Shown here in pieces: positions 6,965-13,703 of a stretch of DNA of 20,748 nt. The stretch's first letter is position 1; each line of letters starts with the position of its first letter. The stretch comes from Thermococcus sp. (GTDB lineage Archaea > Methanobacteriota_B > Thermococci > Thermococcales > Thermococcaceae): assembly GCA_027023165.1 (NCBI GenBank), contig JALVWX010000005.1:1-20748 (forward strand), read 5' to 3'. The position numbers and the translations under genes are program-made. The notes beneath the pieces were generated by a model, which was given only the letters and a program-made list of their open reading frames with translations, did no database searches and was not told the DNA's origin.

Positions 6965-7882
6965 ATGGTGAAGGTTCTCGTTGCCGCTCCGCTCCACGAG
7001 AAGGCCATCGAGGTTCTGAAGAACGCCGGTTTCGAGGTCGTTTACGAGGAGTATCCAAACGAGGAGAGGCTAATCGAGCTTGCAAAGGACGTCGAGGCGA
7101 TAATCGTTAGGAGCAAGCCGAAGGTGACCAGAAGGGTTATCGAGGCCGCTCCGAAGCTCAGGGTCATAGGCAGGGCCGGCGTCGGCCTCGATAACATAGA
7201 CCTCGACGCCGCTAAGGAGAGGGGCATTAAAGTCGTCAACAGCCCCGCGGCAAGCTCAAGGAGCGTCGCGGAACTCGTCTTTGGACTGCTCTTCGCCGTT
7301 GCCAGAAAGATAGCCTTCGCCGACAGGAAGATGCGCGAGGGAATTTGGGCCAAGAAGCAGTGCATGGGCACCGAACTTGAGGGCAAGACGATCGGAATAG
7401 TCGGCTTCGGAAGGATAGGCTACAACGTGGCGAAGATAGCCAACGCCTTTGGAATGAGGGTTCTCCTCTACGACCCGTATCCAAACGAGGAGAGGGCAAA
7501 GGAGATTGGAGGAACCTTCACCTCGCTCGAAGACCTCCTGAAGGAGAGCGACGTCGTTACGCTCCACGTTCCGCTGATAGATGCAACCTACCACCTCATA
7601 AACGAGGAGAGGCTCAAGCTCATGAAGTCGACGGCCATACTCATAAACGCCGCCCGCGGTGCAGTCGTTGACAACAAGGCGCTCGTCAAAGCCCTCCAGG
7701 AGGGCTGGATCGCCGGGGCTGGCTTAGACGTCTTCGAAGAGGAGCCTCTGCCGAAGGACCACCCACTCACCAGGCTCGACAACGTTGTCCTGACGCCGCA
7801 CATCGGTGCCTCAACGGAAGAGGCCCAGATGAGGGCTGGCGTTCAGGTCGCAGAGCAGATAGTCGAGATTCTAAAGAAGTGA
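6965..7882 (+). CDS. serA: D-3-phosphoglycerate dehydrogenase, short form without ACT domain
   Basis: This enzyme oxidises 3-phosphoglycerate to 3-phosphohydroxypyruvate with NAD+, the first step of serine synthesis. In the 305-residue protein, GIVGFGRIG (about 144-152) is the nucleotide loop and VLLYDPYP marks the end of the second strand with an NAD-selecting Asp. Arg231 (NAARGAVVD), Glu260 (VFEEEPLP) and His279 (TPHIGAS) are the catalytic triad of the D-2-hydroxyacid dehydrogenase family. The chain ends right after the catalytic domain, so it lacks the C-terminal serine-binding ACT domain and should not be feedback-inhibited that way. ATG 6965 is preferred over ATG 6956 because GGGGATGAT lies at good spacing. 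A glyoxylate or hydroxypyruvate reductase role is possible but less likely. Confidence 0.88.
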   Translation: MVKVLVAAPLHEKAIEVLKNAGFEVVYEEYPNEERLIELAKDVEAIIVRSKPKVTRRVIEAAPKLRVIGRAGVGLDNIDLDAAKERGIKVVNSPAASSRSVAELVFGLLFAVARKIAFADRKMREGIWAKKQCMGTELEGKTIGIVGFGRIGYNVAKIANAFGMRVLLYDPYPNEERAKEIGGTFTSLEDLLKESDVVTLHVPLIDATYHLINEERLKLMKSTAILINAARGAVVDNKALVKALQEGWIAGAGLDVFEEEPLPKDHPLTRLDNVVLTPHIGASTEEAQMRAGVQVAEQIVEILKK

Positions 7883-7905
7883 GCTTTTCCCCTCCTTTTC
7901 CCACA
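7883..7905 (+). terminator. T-rich terminator of the panE-serA operon
   Basis: Immediately after the serA stop codon the plus strand reads GCTTTTCCCCTCCTTTTCCC. Pyrimidine tracts with runs of T after a stop codon are the usual archaeal terminator form, and no hairpin is needed. Confidence 0.55.
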
Positions 7906-7946
7906 TTGATAGGGCTTATCTCACAGCGAAGGCTTTCTTGGAGATG

Positions 7947-8034
7947 TTTACCAGCATGCTGGTAAAGGTTGTGGCCAGAGTTTACCAGTATGGTGGAAAA
8001 CTTCCGGCGGAAACTGTTGCAGTATGATGGTAAA
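7947..8034. promoter_or_regulatory. Three palindrome-like elements, 34-base spacing (candidate operators)
   Basis: Element 1 (7947-7966) is a perfect 20-base palindrome, TTTACCAGCA with its mirror TGCTGGTAAA. Element 2 (7981-8000) keeps the left arm TTTACCAGTATGGTGG with a degenerate right arm. Element 3 (8015-8034) keeps the right arm AGTATGATGGTAAA with a degenerate left arm. Centres at 7956.5, 7990.5 and 8024.5 are exactly 34 bases apart. The last element runs into the TATA box of the downstream ATPase gene, so occupancy should block that promoter. The sequence between elements is not conserved, so this is an array of sites rather than a CRISPR or duplicated DNA. Confidence 0.7.
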
Positions 8035-8042
8035 CTTTATAG
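8031..8042 (+). promoter_or_regulatory. TATA box of the AAA ATPase gene
   Basis: AAACTTTATAGG is centred near 8037, about 28 bases before the ATG at 8065, so the transcript should be leaderless or almost so. Its first bases are the end of the third palindrome-like element. Confidence 0.6.
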
Positions 8043-8064
8043 GAAGTCCAACCAAACTTGAACC

Positions 8065-9339
8065 ATGGACGTTGAAGAACTCAAAAGGGTGCTGGCAGAC
8101 CAGCACGAGGTTCTGAGTGAAAAACTCGGGAGGGAAAGGATAGTAGAGAGGGAACTGCGCGGGAGAATAATAAGGAACTTTAAACCCACAGCCCACATAA
8201 TAACCGGGCCGAGGCGTTCAGGAAAGTCAGTTCTCTCCACAACCCTCCCAGGGACGGCCCTCTATGTGAACTTTGAGGATCCAGCGATGGCTAGTTTTTC
8301 CATTGAGGATTACAAACGACTTCTCCAGGCGGGATACGAGCTTTTCGGGGAGTTTGACTACATCGTTCTTGACGAGGTTCAAGAGGTTGCCGGCTGGGAA
8401 AGGATGGTCTCCACTTTGAGAGAAGGCTACCCGACTGTAGTAACAGGGAGCAACGCACGCCTGCTCTCACGCGAGTTCTCAACGTACCTAACCGGCAGGT
8501 ATCTAAGCTACACCCTGCTGCCCTTCTCCTTTAGAGAATTCCTGGCGTATAAAGGGATAAACCCGGAAGTGAAAACTACAAAGGACGAGGCGAGGATAAA
8601 GAGGGCTTTGCTGGAGTACATACAGCATGGAGGCTTTCCCGAGGCTCTGCGCTTTGGTAGGGAGTACCTCATGAACCTTTACAATGACATCATCACAAGG
8701 GACGTTATAGTGCGCTACGGCATTAGGAACGTCCGCGAGCTGAAAGAAGTCGCCTTCTACCTCTTTTCGAACTTTGCAGGGCGGTTCACATACAGCAAAA
8801 TCAAGAACACCCTCGGGATTGGAAACGTTGAGACTGTAAAGAACTACGTCGAGTACCTTGGATCGGCATACCTCGTATTTGAACTTCCAAAGTTTTCATT
8901 CAAGCCAAAAGAGGTCCTGAGGGGAGACAGAAAGGTTTATGCAGTCGACACGGGCATGGTTAACACCGTCATCCCCAAGGTCTCAGAGAACGTCGGAAGG
9001 CTGATGGAGAACGCCGTCTTCCTGGAACTGCTGAGATTCAAGCACTACAGGAAGCCAAGTACGGAACTCTATTATTACAGGGACGACAAAGGCGAGATAG
9101 ACTTCGTTGGGAGAAATGGAGAGGGAACAAAACTCATCCAAGTTACATACGCCTCAGGAAAAGATGAAATAGCCAAAAGAGAGGTTAAAAACCTGTTCAG
9201 GGTCATGGAGATATTTCGCTTGAGAAGTGGAACGCTGATAACTTGGGACTACGAGGACAAAATTGAAGCCGGTGGAAGGAGTATAAACGCGGTTCCCCTC
9301 TGGAAGTGGCTTATGAACCGTTACAACGTCAGCCCTTAA
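8065..9339 (+). CDS. AAA-family ATPase with DUF4143 C-terminal domain
   Basis: A 424-residue protein of the archaeal AAA_14/DUF4143 ATPase group. The Walker A motif is TGPRRSGKSVL (about 47-57), Walker B is YIVLDEVQE (99-107, Asp103 and Glu104), and VVTGSNARLLSRE is the sensor-1 region. After a helical domain, residues about 350-365 (EIDFVGRNGEGTKLIQVTY) resemble the endonuclease-like fold at the end of DUF4143. The usual Glu and Lys of the nuclease motif are Gln and Thr, so it is probably not a nuclease. The family is widespread, often duplicated in archaea, and of unknown role; ties to mobile elements have been proposed. Sampled GC is about 45%, lower than serA. The upstream operator array suggests tight control, perhaps by itself. 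Confidence 0.86.
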   Translation: MDVEELKRVLADQHEVLSEKLGRERIVERELRGRIIRNFKPTAHIITGPRRSGKSVLSTTLPGTALYVNFEDPAMASFSIEDYKRLLQAGYELFGEFDYIVLDEVQEVAGWERMVSTLREGYPTVVTGSNARLLSREFSTYLTGRYLSYTLLPFSFREFLAYKGINPEVKTTKDEARIKRALLEYIQHGGFPEALRFGREYLMNLYNDIITRDVIVRYGIRNVRELKEVAFYLFSNFAGRFTYSKIKNTLGIGNVETVKNYVEYLGSAYLVFELPKFSFKPKEVLRGDRKVYAVDTGMVNTVIPKVSENVGRLMENAVFLELLRFKHYRKPSTELYYYRDDKGEIDFVGRNGEGTKLIQVTYASGKDEIAKREVKNLFRVMEIFRLRSGTLITWDYEDKIEAGGRSINAVPLWKWLMNRYNVSP

Positions 9340-9417
9340 GGCACCATATCAAGCTCCCAGCATCTCCACAGGAAAACTAACCCAAACATGTCCATCGATG
9401 AACCCTGCCGGACCAAA

Positions 9418-9429
9418 ACTTTTTAAAAC
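9418..9429 (+). promoter_or_regulatory. TATA box of tRNA-Ala
   Basis: ACTTTTTAAAAC lies about 30 bases before the first base of the mature tRNA at 9454, the usual spacing for archaeal tRNA genes. Confidence 0.6.
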
Positions 9430-9453
9430 CTCCACGCTTTTCTACTACCGGAT

Positions 9454-9531
9454 GGGCCGGTAGCTCAGCCTGGTATGAGCGCCGCCCTCGCAAGGCGGAG
9501 GCCGCGGGTTCAAATCCCGCCCGGTCCACCA
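9454..9531 (+). tRNA. tRNA-Ala (anticodon CGC), CCA encoded
   Basis: A full cloverleaf can be folded by eye. The acceptor is GGGCCGG (9454-9460) with CCGGTCC (9521-9527). The D stem is GCTC/GAGC (9463-9466, 9477-9480). The anticodon stem is CCGCC/GGCGG (9482-9486, 9494-9498) with loop CTCGCAA, anticodon CGC at 9489-9491. The T arm is GCGGG-TTCAAAT-CCCGC (9504-9520). The third acceptor pair is G-T (G3-U70), the classic alanine identity element. The discriminator is A and CCA is encoded at 9529-9531. It reads the GCG codon. No intron is present. Confidence 0.97.
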
Positions 9532-9709
9532 CAATTCTAACGAAGTACGCGTCGTTTGGGGCATTTCTCTTCGGATTCCGCACCACATCCGGAACTAAAA
9601 TACCAACTCTTGAGGAATCCACTAACTTTTGGTTCCAGTTGAAGATACCGGATATTACATAGGAAAACTACTTAAGCCCTTTAACCTATTAATAAGTTTG
9701 GTGATATGC
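9532..9709. other. Gap between tRNA-Ala and the M20 peptidase gene
   Basis: 178 bases with no convincing gene. An open frame runs through it on the minus strand, but it is the well-known antisense of a tRNA. A/T-rich sequence near 9665-9695 (CTTAAGCCC and TATTAATAAG) probably contains the promoter of the peptidase gene. GGTGAT at 9700-9705 is its ribosome-binding site. I see no stable hairpin or direct repeat. Confidence 0.5.
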
Positions 9710-10816
9710 ATGGAGGTCGAACTCCTTAGGGAGCTTGTCTCCATCGAGTCCCCCACGGGGAAGGAGGAGCGAATCTCGGCGTTCATACGGGACTTTCTCT
9801 CCGAGAGGGGCTTTGAAGTGGAGACCCTCCCCGTTAAGGGCTTCGGGGACGACGTGATAGCCTACCTCCCGGGGAAGGGGCCGACGGTGGTTCTGAATGG
9901 CCACATGGACACGGTTCACCCCTCCGGGGGATGGACGAGAAGCCCGCTCGGGGAACTCGACGGCGACAGGTTCTACGGCATAGGAAGCGCGGACATGAAG
10001 GGCGGATTGGCAGCCCTCCTAAGTGCATTCGTGGAGCTGGGCGAGCTTCCAAAGAAGAAGAGGCCGAACGTTATCTTCACGGCGGTGAGCGACGAGGAGG
10101 GTTACTCAAGGGGTGCGTGGGAGCTTATACAGAGCGGAAAGCTGAAGGGAGCCGATTTGGTCCTCGTGGCAGAGCCGACCAACGAGAGCCTGATGCTGGG
10201 CGCGAGGGGAAGGTTCGTCGTGAAGGTTAGGGTTGTTGGAAAGAGGGCACACGCCGCCAGACCCCACCTCGGAATAAACGCGATAGAGGAACTCGGGGCC
10301 TTCGTGGGGAGCCTCGGAAGGATACGCTTCAGGAACCACAGGAAGCTGGGCATAGGCTCCTACTGCACGCTCCACATCGAGGGTTCCGCCGACGGTATGA
10401 GCGTTCCCGATGAAGCGATGGCGATAATCGACCGCCACATCGTCCCCGGCGAGGACTGGGAGAAGGTGAGGGGCGAACTGTTGGCGCTATGGGCGAAGCT
10501 CGGACTCAGGGGAAACGTCGAGATAAGCCGGTTCGAGCGGCCAACACCCGACATGCCGCCGTACACGGTCAGGGAAAACAACCGCTTCGTCAACGTCTTC
10601 CGCTCCGTCCACAGGGCGCTTTTCGGAAAAGAGCCTAAGATAACCTACGGAAAGAGCGTCGGGGACTTCAACTACTTCGGAACCTACCTCGGCAAGCCAA
10701 CCCTCGTCTACGGCCCGATCGGGGGCAACTGGCACTCCACCGATGAGTGGGTGAGCGTCTCCTCCGTCAGAAGGGTCAAGCAGGCCTACGTGGCTTTTCT
10801 GAGGTCGCTCGTTTGA
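9710..10816 (+). CDS. M20-family zinc metallopeptidase/deacylase (ArgE/DapE/ACY1-like)
   Basis: A 368-residue di-zinc hydrolase. From the chosen start, GHMDTV holds His65 and Asp67, SADMKGG holds bridging Asp95, VSDEEG holds Glu129/Glu130 (catalytic base and ligand), VAEPT holds Glu155, and NWHSTDEWV holds the last ligand His342. A dimerisation (lid) domain with the family pattern VVGKRAHAARPHLGINAIEEL lies between. Family members remove acyl groups or cleave amino-acid amides (acetylornithine, succinyl-diaminopimelate, dipeptides); the substrate cannot be set from sequence. ATG 9710 has GGTGAT four bases upstream; the frame is open further back, but that extension has no ribosome-binding site and runs into the promoter region. 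Confidence 0.87.
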   Translation: MEVELLRELVSIESPTGKEERISAFIRDFLSERGFEVETLPVKGFGDDVIAYLPGKGPTVVLNGHMDTVHPSGGWTRSPLGELDGDRFYGIGSADMKGGLAALLSAFVELGELPKKKRPNVIFTAVSDEEGYSRGAWELIQSGKLKGADLVLVAEPTNESLMLGARGRFVVKVRVVGKRAHAARPHLGINAIEELGAFVGSLGRIRFRNHRKLGIGSYCTLHIEGSADGMSVPDEAMAIIDRHIVPGEDWEKVRGELLALWAKLGLRGNVEISRFERPTPDMPPYTVRENNRFVNVFRSVHRALFGKEPKITYGKSVGDFNYFGTYLGKPTLVYGPIGGNWHSTDEWVSVSSVRRVKQAYVAFLRSLV

Positions 10817-10834
10817 ACCACGCCGATTGAATAA

Positions 10835-10850
10835 GGAGAAAAATAAGGCC
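10835..10850 (-). terminator. T-rich terminator of the exported protease gene
   Basis: On the minus strand, just beyond the protease stop codon, the sequence reads CCTTATTTTTCTCCTTATTC, a poly-T tract typical of archaeal termination. It lies in the 40-base gap between two converging genes. Confidence 0.5.
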
Positions 10851-10856
10851 CTGCAA

Positions 10857-12797
10857 TCAGAGCTTCTTCCCGGTCAGGGCGCCGACAAGGAAGGCCCCGA
10901 TTGCCACCGCCGCAACAAGGCCCCAGCCGGTTTCGCCGGAGGCTTCGGAGCTTGCAGGAACCGTCGTGCTTGTGGTGGAACCGTTTGATCCCCCAGGAAT
11001 GATTATCTGCGGCACTCCGGTGTCACTGCCGCTCGGAACGCTCGCGGAAGGCGACGTGGAGTTGCCCAGGAAGAGGCCGGCGGTTTCCCTGGCGTACTGG
11101 TAGAATATCATGGCCGTCTGAAGGTCGTTGATGTCGTTCTTCTCCCTGGCGCTCTTCTCGTAGCTCTCTGCGAACTCGTAGTATGCCATTGCCAGGATGG
11201 GCTTTATGCCCTCCTGCTCGGCTATCCCTATCGCAGTCCTTGCATCGGACTTCATCTCGGCCAGCTTGTCAAGGAGAACCGTCATGTTGGTTATCCCGAG
11301 CGTATCGAGAAAGACCTGTCCCTGGACACGCGCCTCCATGGCCGTGAAGAGCGCCGCGGAGTATTTGCCATCCTCGTAGTACTGCTCGGCCTGCTGGATG
11401 CTGCTCTGCAGGTCGCCGGCAACGTTGCCGTACATGGATTCGATGTAGGTAACTATGAGGTTGGACTCGTCTATGTACTCCCTCGCGGTCGTCTTAACTG
11501 TCTCCCTGCTTATGACATCGCCCTTAGCGAATCTCTCACCGAGCTTTGCCCAGAAAACGGCGGTTTTGGCCCGTTCATATGCGTAGGCAGCATCACCTAT
11601 GGCGTCCCAGTAGTCGCCGGAGTAGTAGTACTTCCAGGCGCTGTCGAGGAGGCTCTTCGCTTCCTCAACCCTCTGCTGGGCCGCGGCAACGGCCTGAAGC
11701 ATTGTTATGCCCCTTATCTGCAACCCGGAGACGAACTCCTCGGACTGGTTTATCTGGTTCTGGGTGTACCTTAGGAGCCTCTGAACGTCCTCCTGGGTGC
11801 TCGTGTTCATGTACCAGTCAACGTGCCTTATGATTATCCTCGCCTGGAAGTCCTTGCTCAGCGTCGTGTAGTACATGCCATCGTCCAGGGCCTTCTTCGA
11901 CTCGTTGAGTATGCCCTGGGCCTGGTTGAGGGCCGCCATAAGGGTGGCATAGGTCTCGTAGCTGACGTCGCTGTTCTTAAGGTTTCTGACAACGGTCTTG
12001 TAGTACTCGGTAGTGTTCTGGTAGTCCTCTATCGCATCTCCTTTCAGGAAGGAGGTATCTATCTTGGTATAGGAAGGTGCCTTCGGCCGGGGTATCCTGT
12101 GTCCAGTGAAGTAGTAAACAGCCTGATAGATGTCCTTAACCTCAATAACCTGGAGGCCCCAGCGCTCCTTGGCATACTGAACGACGTCAACCCTCTTCGT
12201 CTGAGTGTTTATCTCCACTATTCCTCCTATCTCCTTCTTCTGGGTCTGCTGGACGTACTGAATCCTCTGGCCCTCCGGGATCAGGAAAAGCTTCGCCCCA
12301 ACGCTATGCGCCGCGGATGCCTTCTCGAGTATTCCTCCGACTGGACCGATGGTGCCATCGGGGTTTATCATTCCGGTCATCATGACCTTTGGGTTGATCT
12401 TCCATCCCTTAAGGGCGGCTATTATTCCAACAGTCATGGTTCCGCCAGCGGAGGGGCCGCCTATAATGGGCGCGTCCGCCTTGACCTGGATGAAGACGTC
12501 GTATTTGCTCATATCAACCCCCAAAACCTTGCCCGCCGTCTGGGCCGCGAGCCTCGCGCTCGCCTGCATGTCAACCTGTGCTAATGGCCATGTCTCGACG
12601 TAGACGTGCCCGCTTCCCGGTGCGACTGTAATGACGAAATCCGTCGCAACACCGACGAGCTGGCCGTCGGAGGTCTTTGAAACCGCCGGAGCCTTGAGGA
12701 CAACCGTGTGTCCCTCGGCCGGGCACTGGGCCGATGCGAACCCTGCAAACGGCAGAGCCAGCATAAGAACTAGCACCAATACAGCAAGTCTCTTCAC
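10857..12797 (-). CDS. Exported, membrane-anchored S16-like (Lon-type) serine protease
   Basis: A 646-residue protein. Residues 1-23 are a signal peptide (MKRLAVLVLVLMLALPFAGF, then ASA). Residues about 30-230 are a Lon-type proteolytic domain without any ATPase. Ser116 lies in IGGPSAGGTMTVG and Lys159 in GPVGGILEKASAAHSVGAK; the 43-residue gap equals that of the Ser679/Lys722 dyad of E. coli Lon. Residues about 250-575 are mostly helical with many Tyr and Gln, 578-622 form a Ser/Thr/Gly/Pro-rich linker, and 625-642 are a C-terminal membrane anchor followed by GKKL. The family is annotated as predicted archaeal serine protease (COG1750). It should act outside the cell, tethered to the membrane. 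GTG 12797 is preceded by GGGGTGAG. Its substrates are unknown. Confidence 0.87.
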   Translation of the reverse strand: MKRLAVLVLVLMLALPFAGFASAQCPAEGHTVVLKAPAVSKTSDGQLVGVATDFVITVAPGSGHVYVETWPLAQVDMQASARLAAQTAGKVLGVDMSKYDVFIQVKADAPIIGGPSAGGTMTVGIIAALKGWKINPKVMMTGMINPDGTIGPVGGILEKASAAHSVGAKLFLIPEGQRIQYVQQTQKKEIGGIVEINTQTKRVDVVQYAKERWGLQVIEVKDIYQAVYYFTGHRIPRPKAPSYTKIDTSFLKGDAIEDYQNTTEYYKTVVRNLKNSDVSYETYATLMAALNQAQGILNESKKALDDGMYYTTLSKDFQARIIIRHVDWYMNTSTQEDVQRLLRYTQNQINQSEEFVSGLQIRGITMLQAVAAAQQRVEEAKSLLDSAWKYYYSGDYWDAIGDAAYAYERAKTAVFWAKLGERFAKGDVISRETVKTTAREYIDESNLIVTYIESMYGNVAGDLQSSIQQAEQYYEDGKYSAALFTAMEARVQGQVFLDTLGITNMTVLLDKLAEMKSDARTAIGIAEQEGIKPILAMAYYEFAESYEKSAREKNDINDLQTAMIFYQYARETAGLFLGNSTSPSASVPSGSDTGVPQIIIPGGSNGSTTSTTVPASSEASGETGWGLVAAVAIGAFLVGALTGKKL

Positions 12798-12824
12798 TCT
12801 CTCACCCCAGACAAGAAAAAGCGG

Positions 12825-12838
12825 CGTTTAATAAAGCG
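12825..12838 (-). promoter_or_regulatory. TATA box of the exported protease gene
   Basis: On the minus strand CGCTTTATTAAACG is centred about 35 bases before the GTG start, leaving a short leader that carries GGGGTGAG. Confidence 0.55.
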
Positions 12839-12862
12839 TTTTTGGTTCATTTTTCTTAGAAC

Positions 12863-13117
12863 TCAACGCCTCCACAGGGAAACCAGCAGGAGCAGAAGCA
12901 CTGCCACCTCCAGGGAAGCCGTGATGACGCCCACGTCCCTCTCGATCCACGCCCCGAGGCTCAGCGCGTCTATGGTCTTCTTTAGGGCAAAGAGAAGGAA
13001 CGCTATCAGAAGGTAGAGGGCCGGACGGAGATGGCTCTTCCGATAGGCGATATAGGAAACCCCTGCAAGCAGGAGGGAAAGGATGAGGGTCACCACTGCA
13101 AGCACCATCTCAATCAT
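12863..13117 (-). CDS. Small membrane protein, partner of HTH regulator
   Basis: An 84-residue hydrophobic protein with three likely spans (about 3-22, 33-50 and 62-80) and a basic loop after the first (YRKSHLRP). I recognise no specific family. The ATG at 13117 lies 7 bases before the end of the upstream regulator gene, with GGTGGTGA as ribosome-binding site inside that gene; an alternative GTG at 13126 is further from it. The 8-base overlap means the two are made together. This regulator/membrane-protein arrangement is seen in archaea and could be a sensor or a repressor-tethering pair, but that is inference. Confidence 0.75.
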   Translation of the reverse strand: MIEMVLAVVTLILSLLLAGVSYIAYRKSHLRPALYLLIAFLLFALKKTIDALSLGAWIERDVGVITASLEVAVLLLLLVSLWRR

Positions 13118-13622
13118 TTTCACCACCTATCCCAGCCAGCAAGTCTATCAGACCGTCGGCCAGTTTTTCCAGCAGACCAGGGCGGTACTCTCTTATCAGC
13201 CTTACTACAACATCAGGATCGTAGGAAAGCCTGTAGACGACGCGCTTACCCCTACGTTCAGCATCGACGACGCCAAGCTTCACAAGCTCACCCATGTGAT
13301 AACTCACCGTCGGCTGGCTCACCCCCAAGGATTCGGAGAGCGTCTTCTGATCGGCAGGTCCCTCCATGAGACGGAGCAGGATTCGCCTTCGTGTATCGGT
13401 TGAGATGGCAATGAGGAGCCTTTGAGCCTCTTCTTCCAATCCTCTCGGAAAGATGTAGCGCCTCTTTCCCACCTTCCTCGAGAACACACGACCCTCCTTC
13501 TCGAGCCTCCTCAGGTGGTACTGGAGGTCACCGATTCCGAGTCCCAGCCTCCTCGCCAGCTCCCGGAAGGTTATTCCCGGCTCGTCCTTTATGGTCCTGA
13601 GTATTTCATCCCGCCTCTCCAT
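13110..13622 (-). CDS. Transcriptional regulator with two winged-helix domains
   Basis: A 170-residue DNA-binding protein. The first helix-turn-helix is at about residues 17-45 (ITFRELARRLGLGIGDLQYH, then LRRLEKEGRV). It is followed by an RRYIFP wing. The second, ArsR-like, is at 92-120 (QKTLSESLGVSQPTVSYHM, then GELVKLGVV), with a basic wing GKRVVYRL. No cysteine or histidine cluster for metal sensing is visible. ATG 13622 was chosen; a GTG at 13631 adds three residues. It shares its promoter region with tldD and overlaps the downstream membrane protein gene, so it may control both itself and tldD. Confidence 0.85.
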   Translation of the reverse strand: MERRDEILRTIKDEPGITFRELARRLGLGIGDLQYHLRRLEKEGRVFSRKVGKRRYIFPRGLEEEAQRLLIAISTDTRRRILLRLMEGPADQKTLSESLGVSQPTVSYHMGELVKLGVVDAERRGKRVVYRLSYDPDVVVRLIREYRPGLLEKLADGLIDLLAGIGGEND

Positions 13623-13662
13623 AGGCAACACTTAAACCCTTGTGGTTCATCCCTCTATGGGA

Positions 13663-13675
13663 ATCCATATAAGCC
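13663..13675. promoter_or_regulatory. Divergent promoter, HTH regulator and tldD
   Basis: TCCATATAAGCCC lies between starts at 13622 (minus) and 13704 (plus). On the plus strand the box is about 35 bases before tldD, leaving a leader with GGTGGGGG. On the minus strand the same bases read GCTTATATGG, about 45 bases before the regulator start. A second A/T block (CTTAAACC, 13631-13638) is too close to the regulator ATG to be its TATA box. Confidence 0.5.
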
Positions 13676-13703
13676 CACCCCTTTTATGTCCATCGGTGGG
13701 GGT

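Noticed and set aside
7947..8034. CRISPR array or tandem duplication
   Set aside because: Only three imperfect elements of 20 bases with 14-base intervals; the elements are palindromic operator-like and the spacing is far too short for spacers.
9083..9163. Active PD-(D/E)XK nuclease site in the DUF4143 ATPase
   Set aside because: The fold pattern is suggestive, but the positions expected to be Glu and Lys read Gln and Thr (LIQVTY), so I do not call nuclease activity.
9377..9622. 81-residue minus-strand open frame containing AGFEPAASALRGRRSYQAEL
   Set aside because: This peptide is the well-known spurious translation antisense to a tRNA gene; it exactly covers tRNA-Ala and has no ribosome-binding site.
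11823..12584. 253-residue plus-strand open frame opposite the exported protease
   Set aside because: No ribosome-binding site or recognisable motif; it lies over the catalytic domain of a well-supported gene.
13422..13703. 94-codon N-terminal extension of tldD
   Set aside because: It runs antisense through the regulator gene and the divergent promoter; the ATG at 13704 has a strong ribosome-binding site and gives the normal family length.
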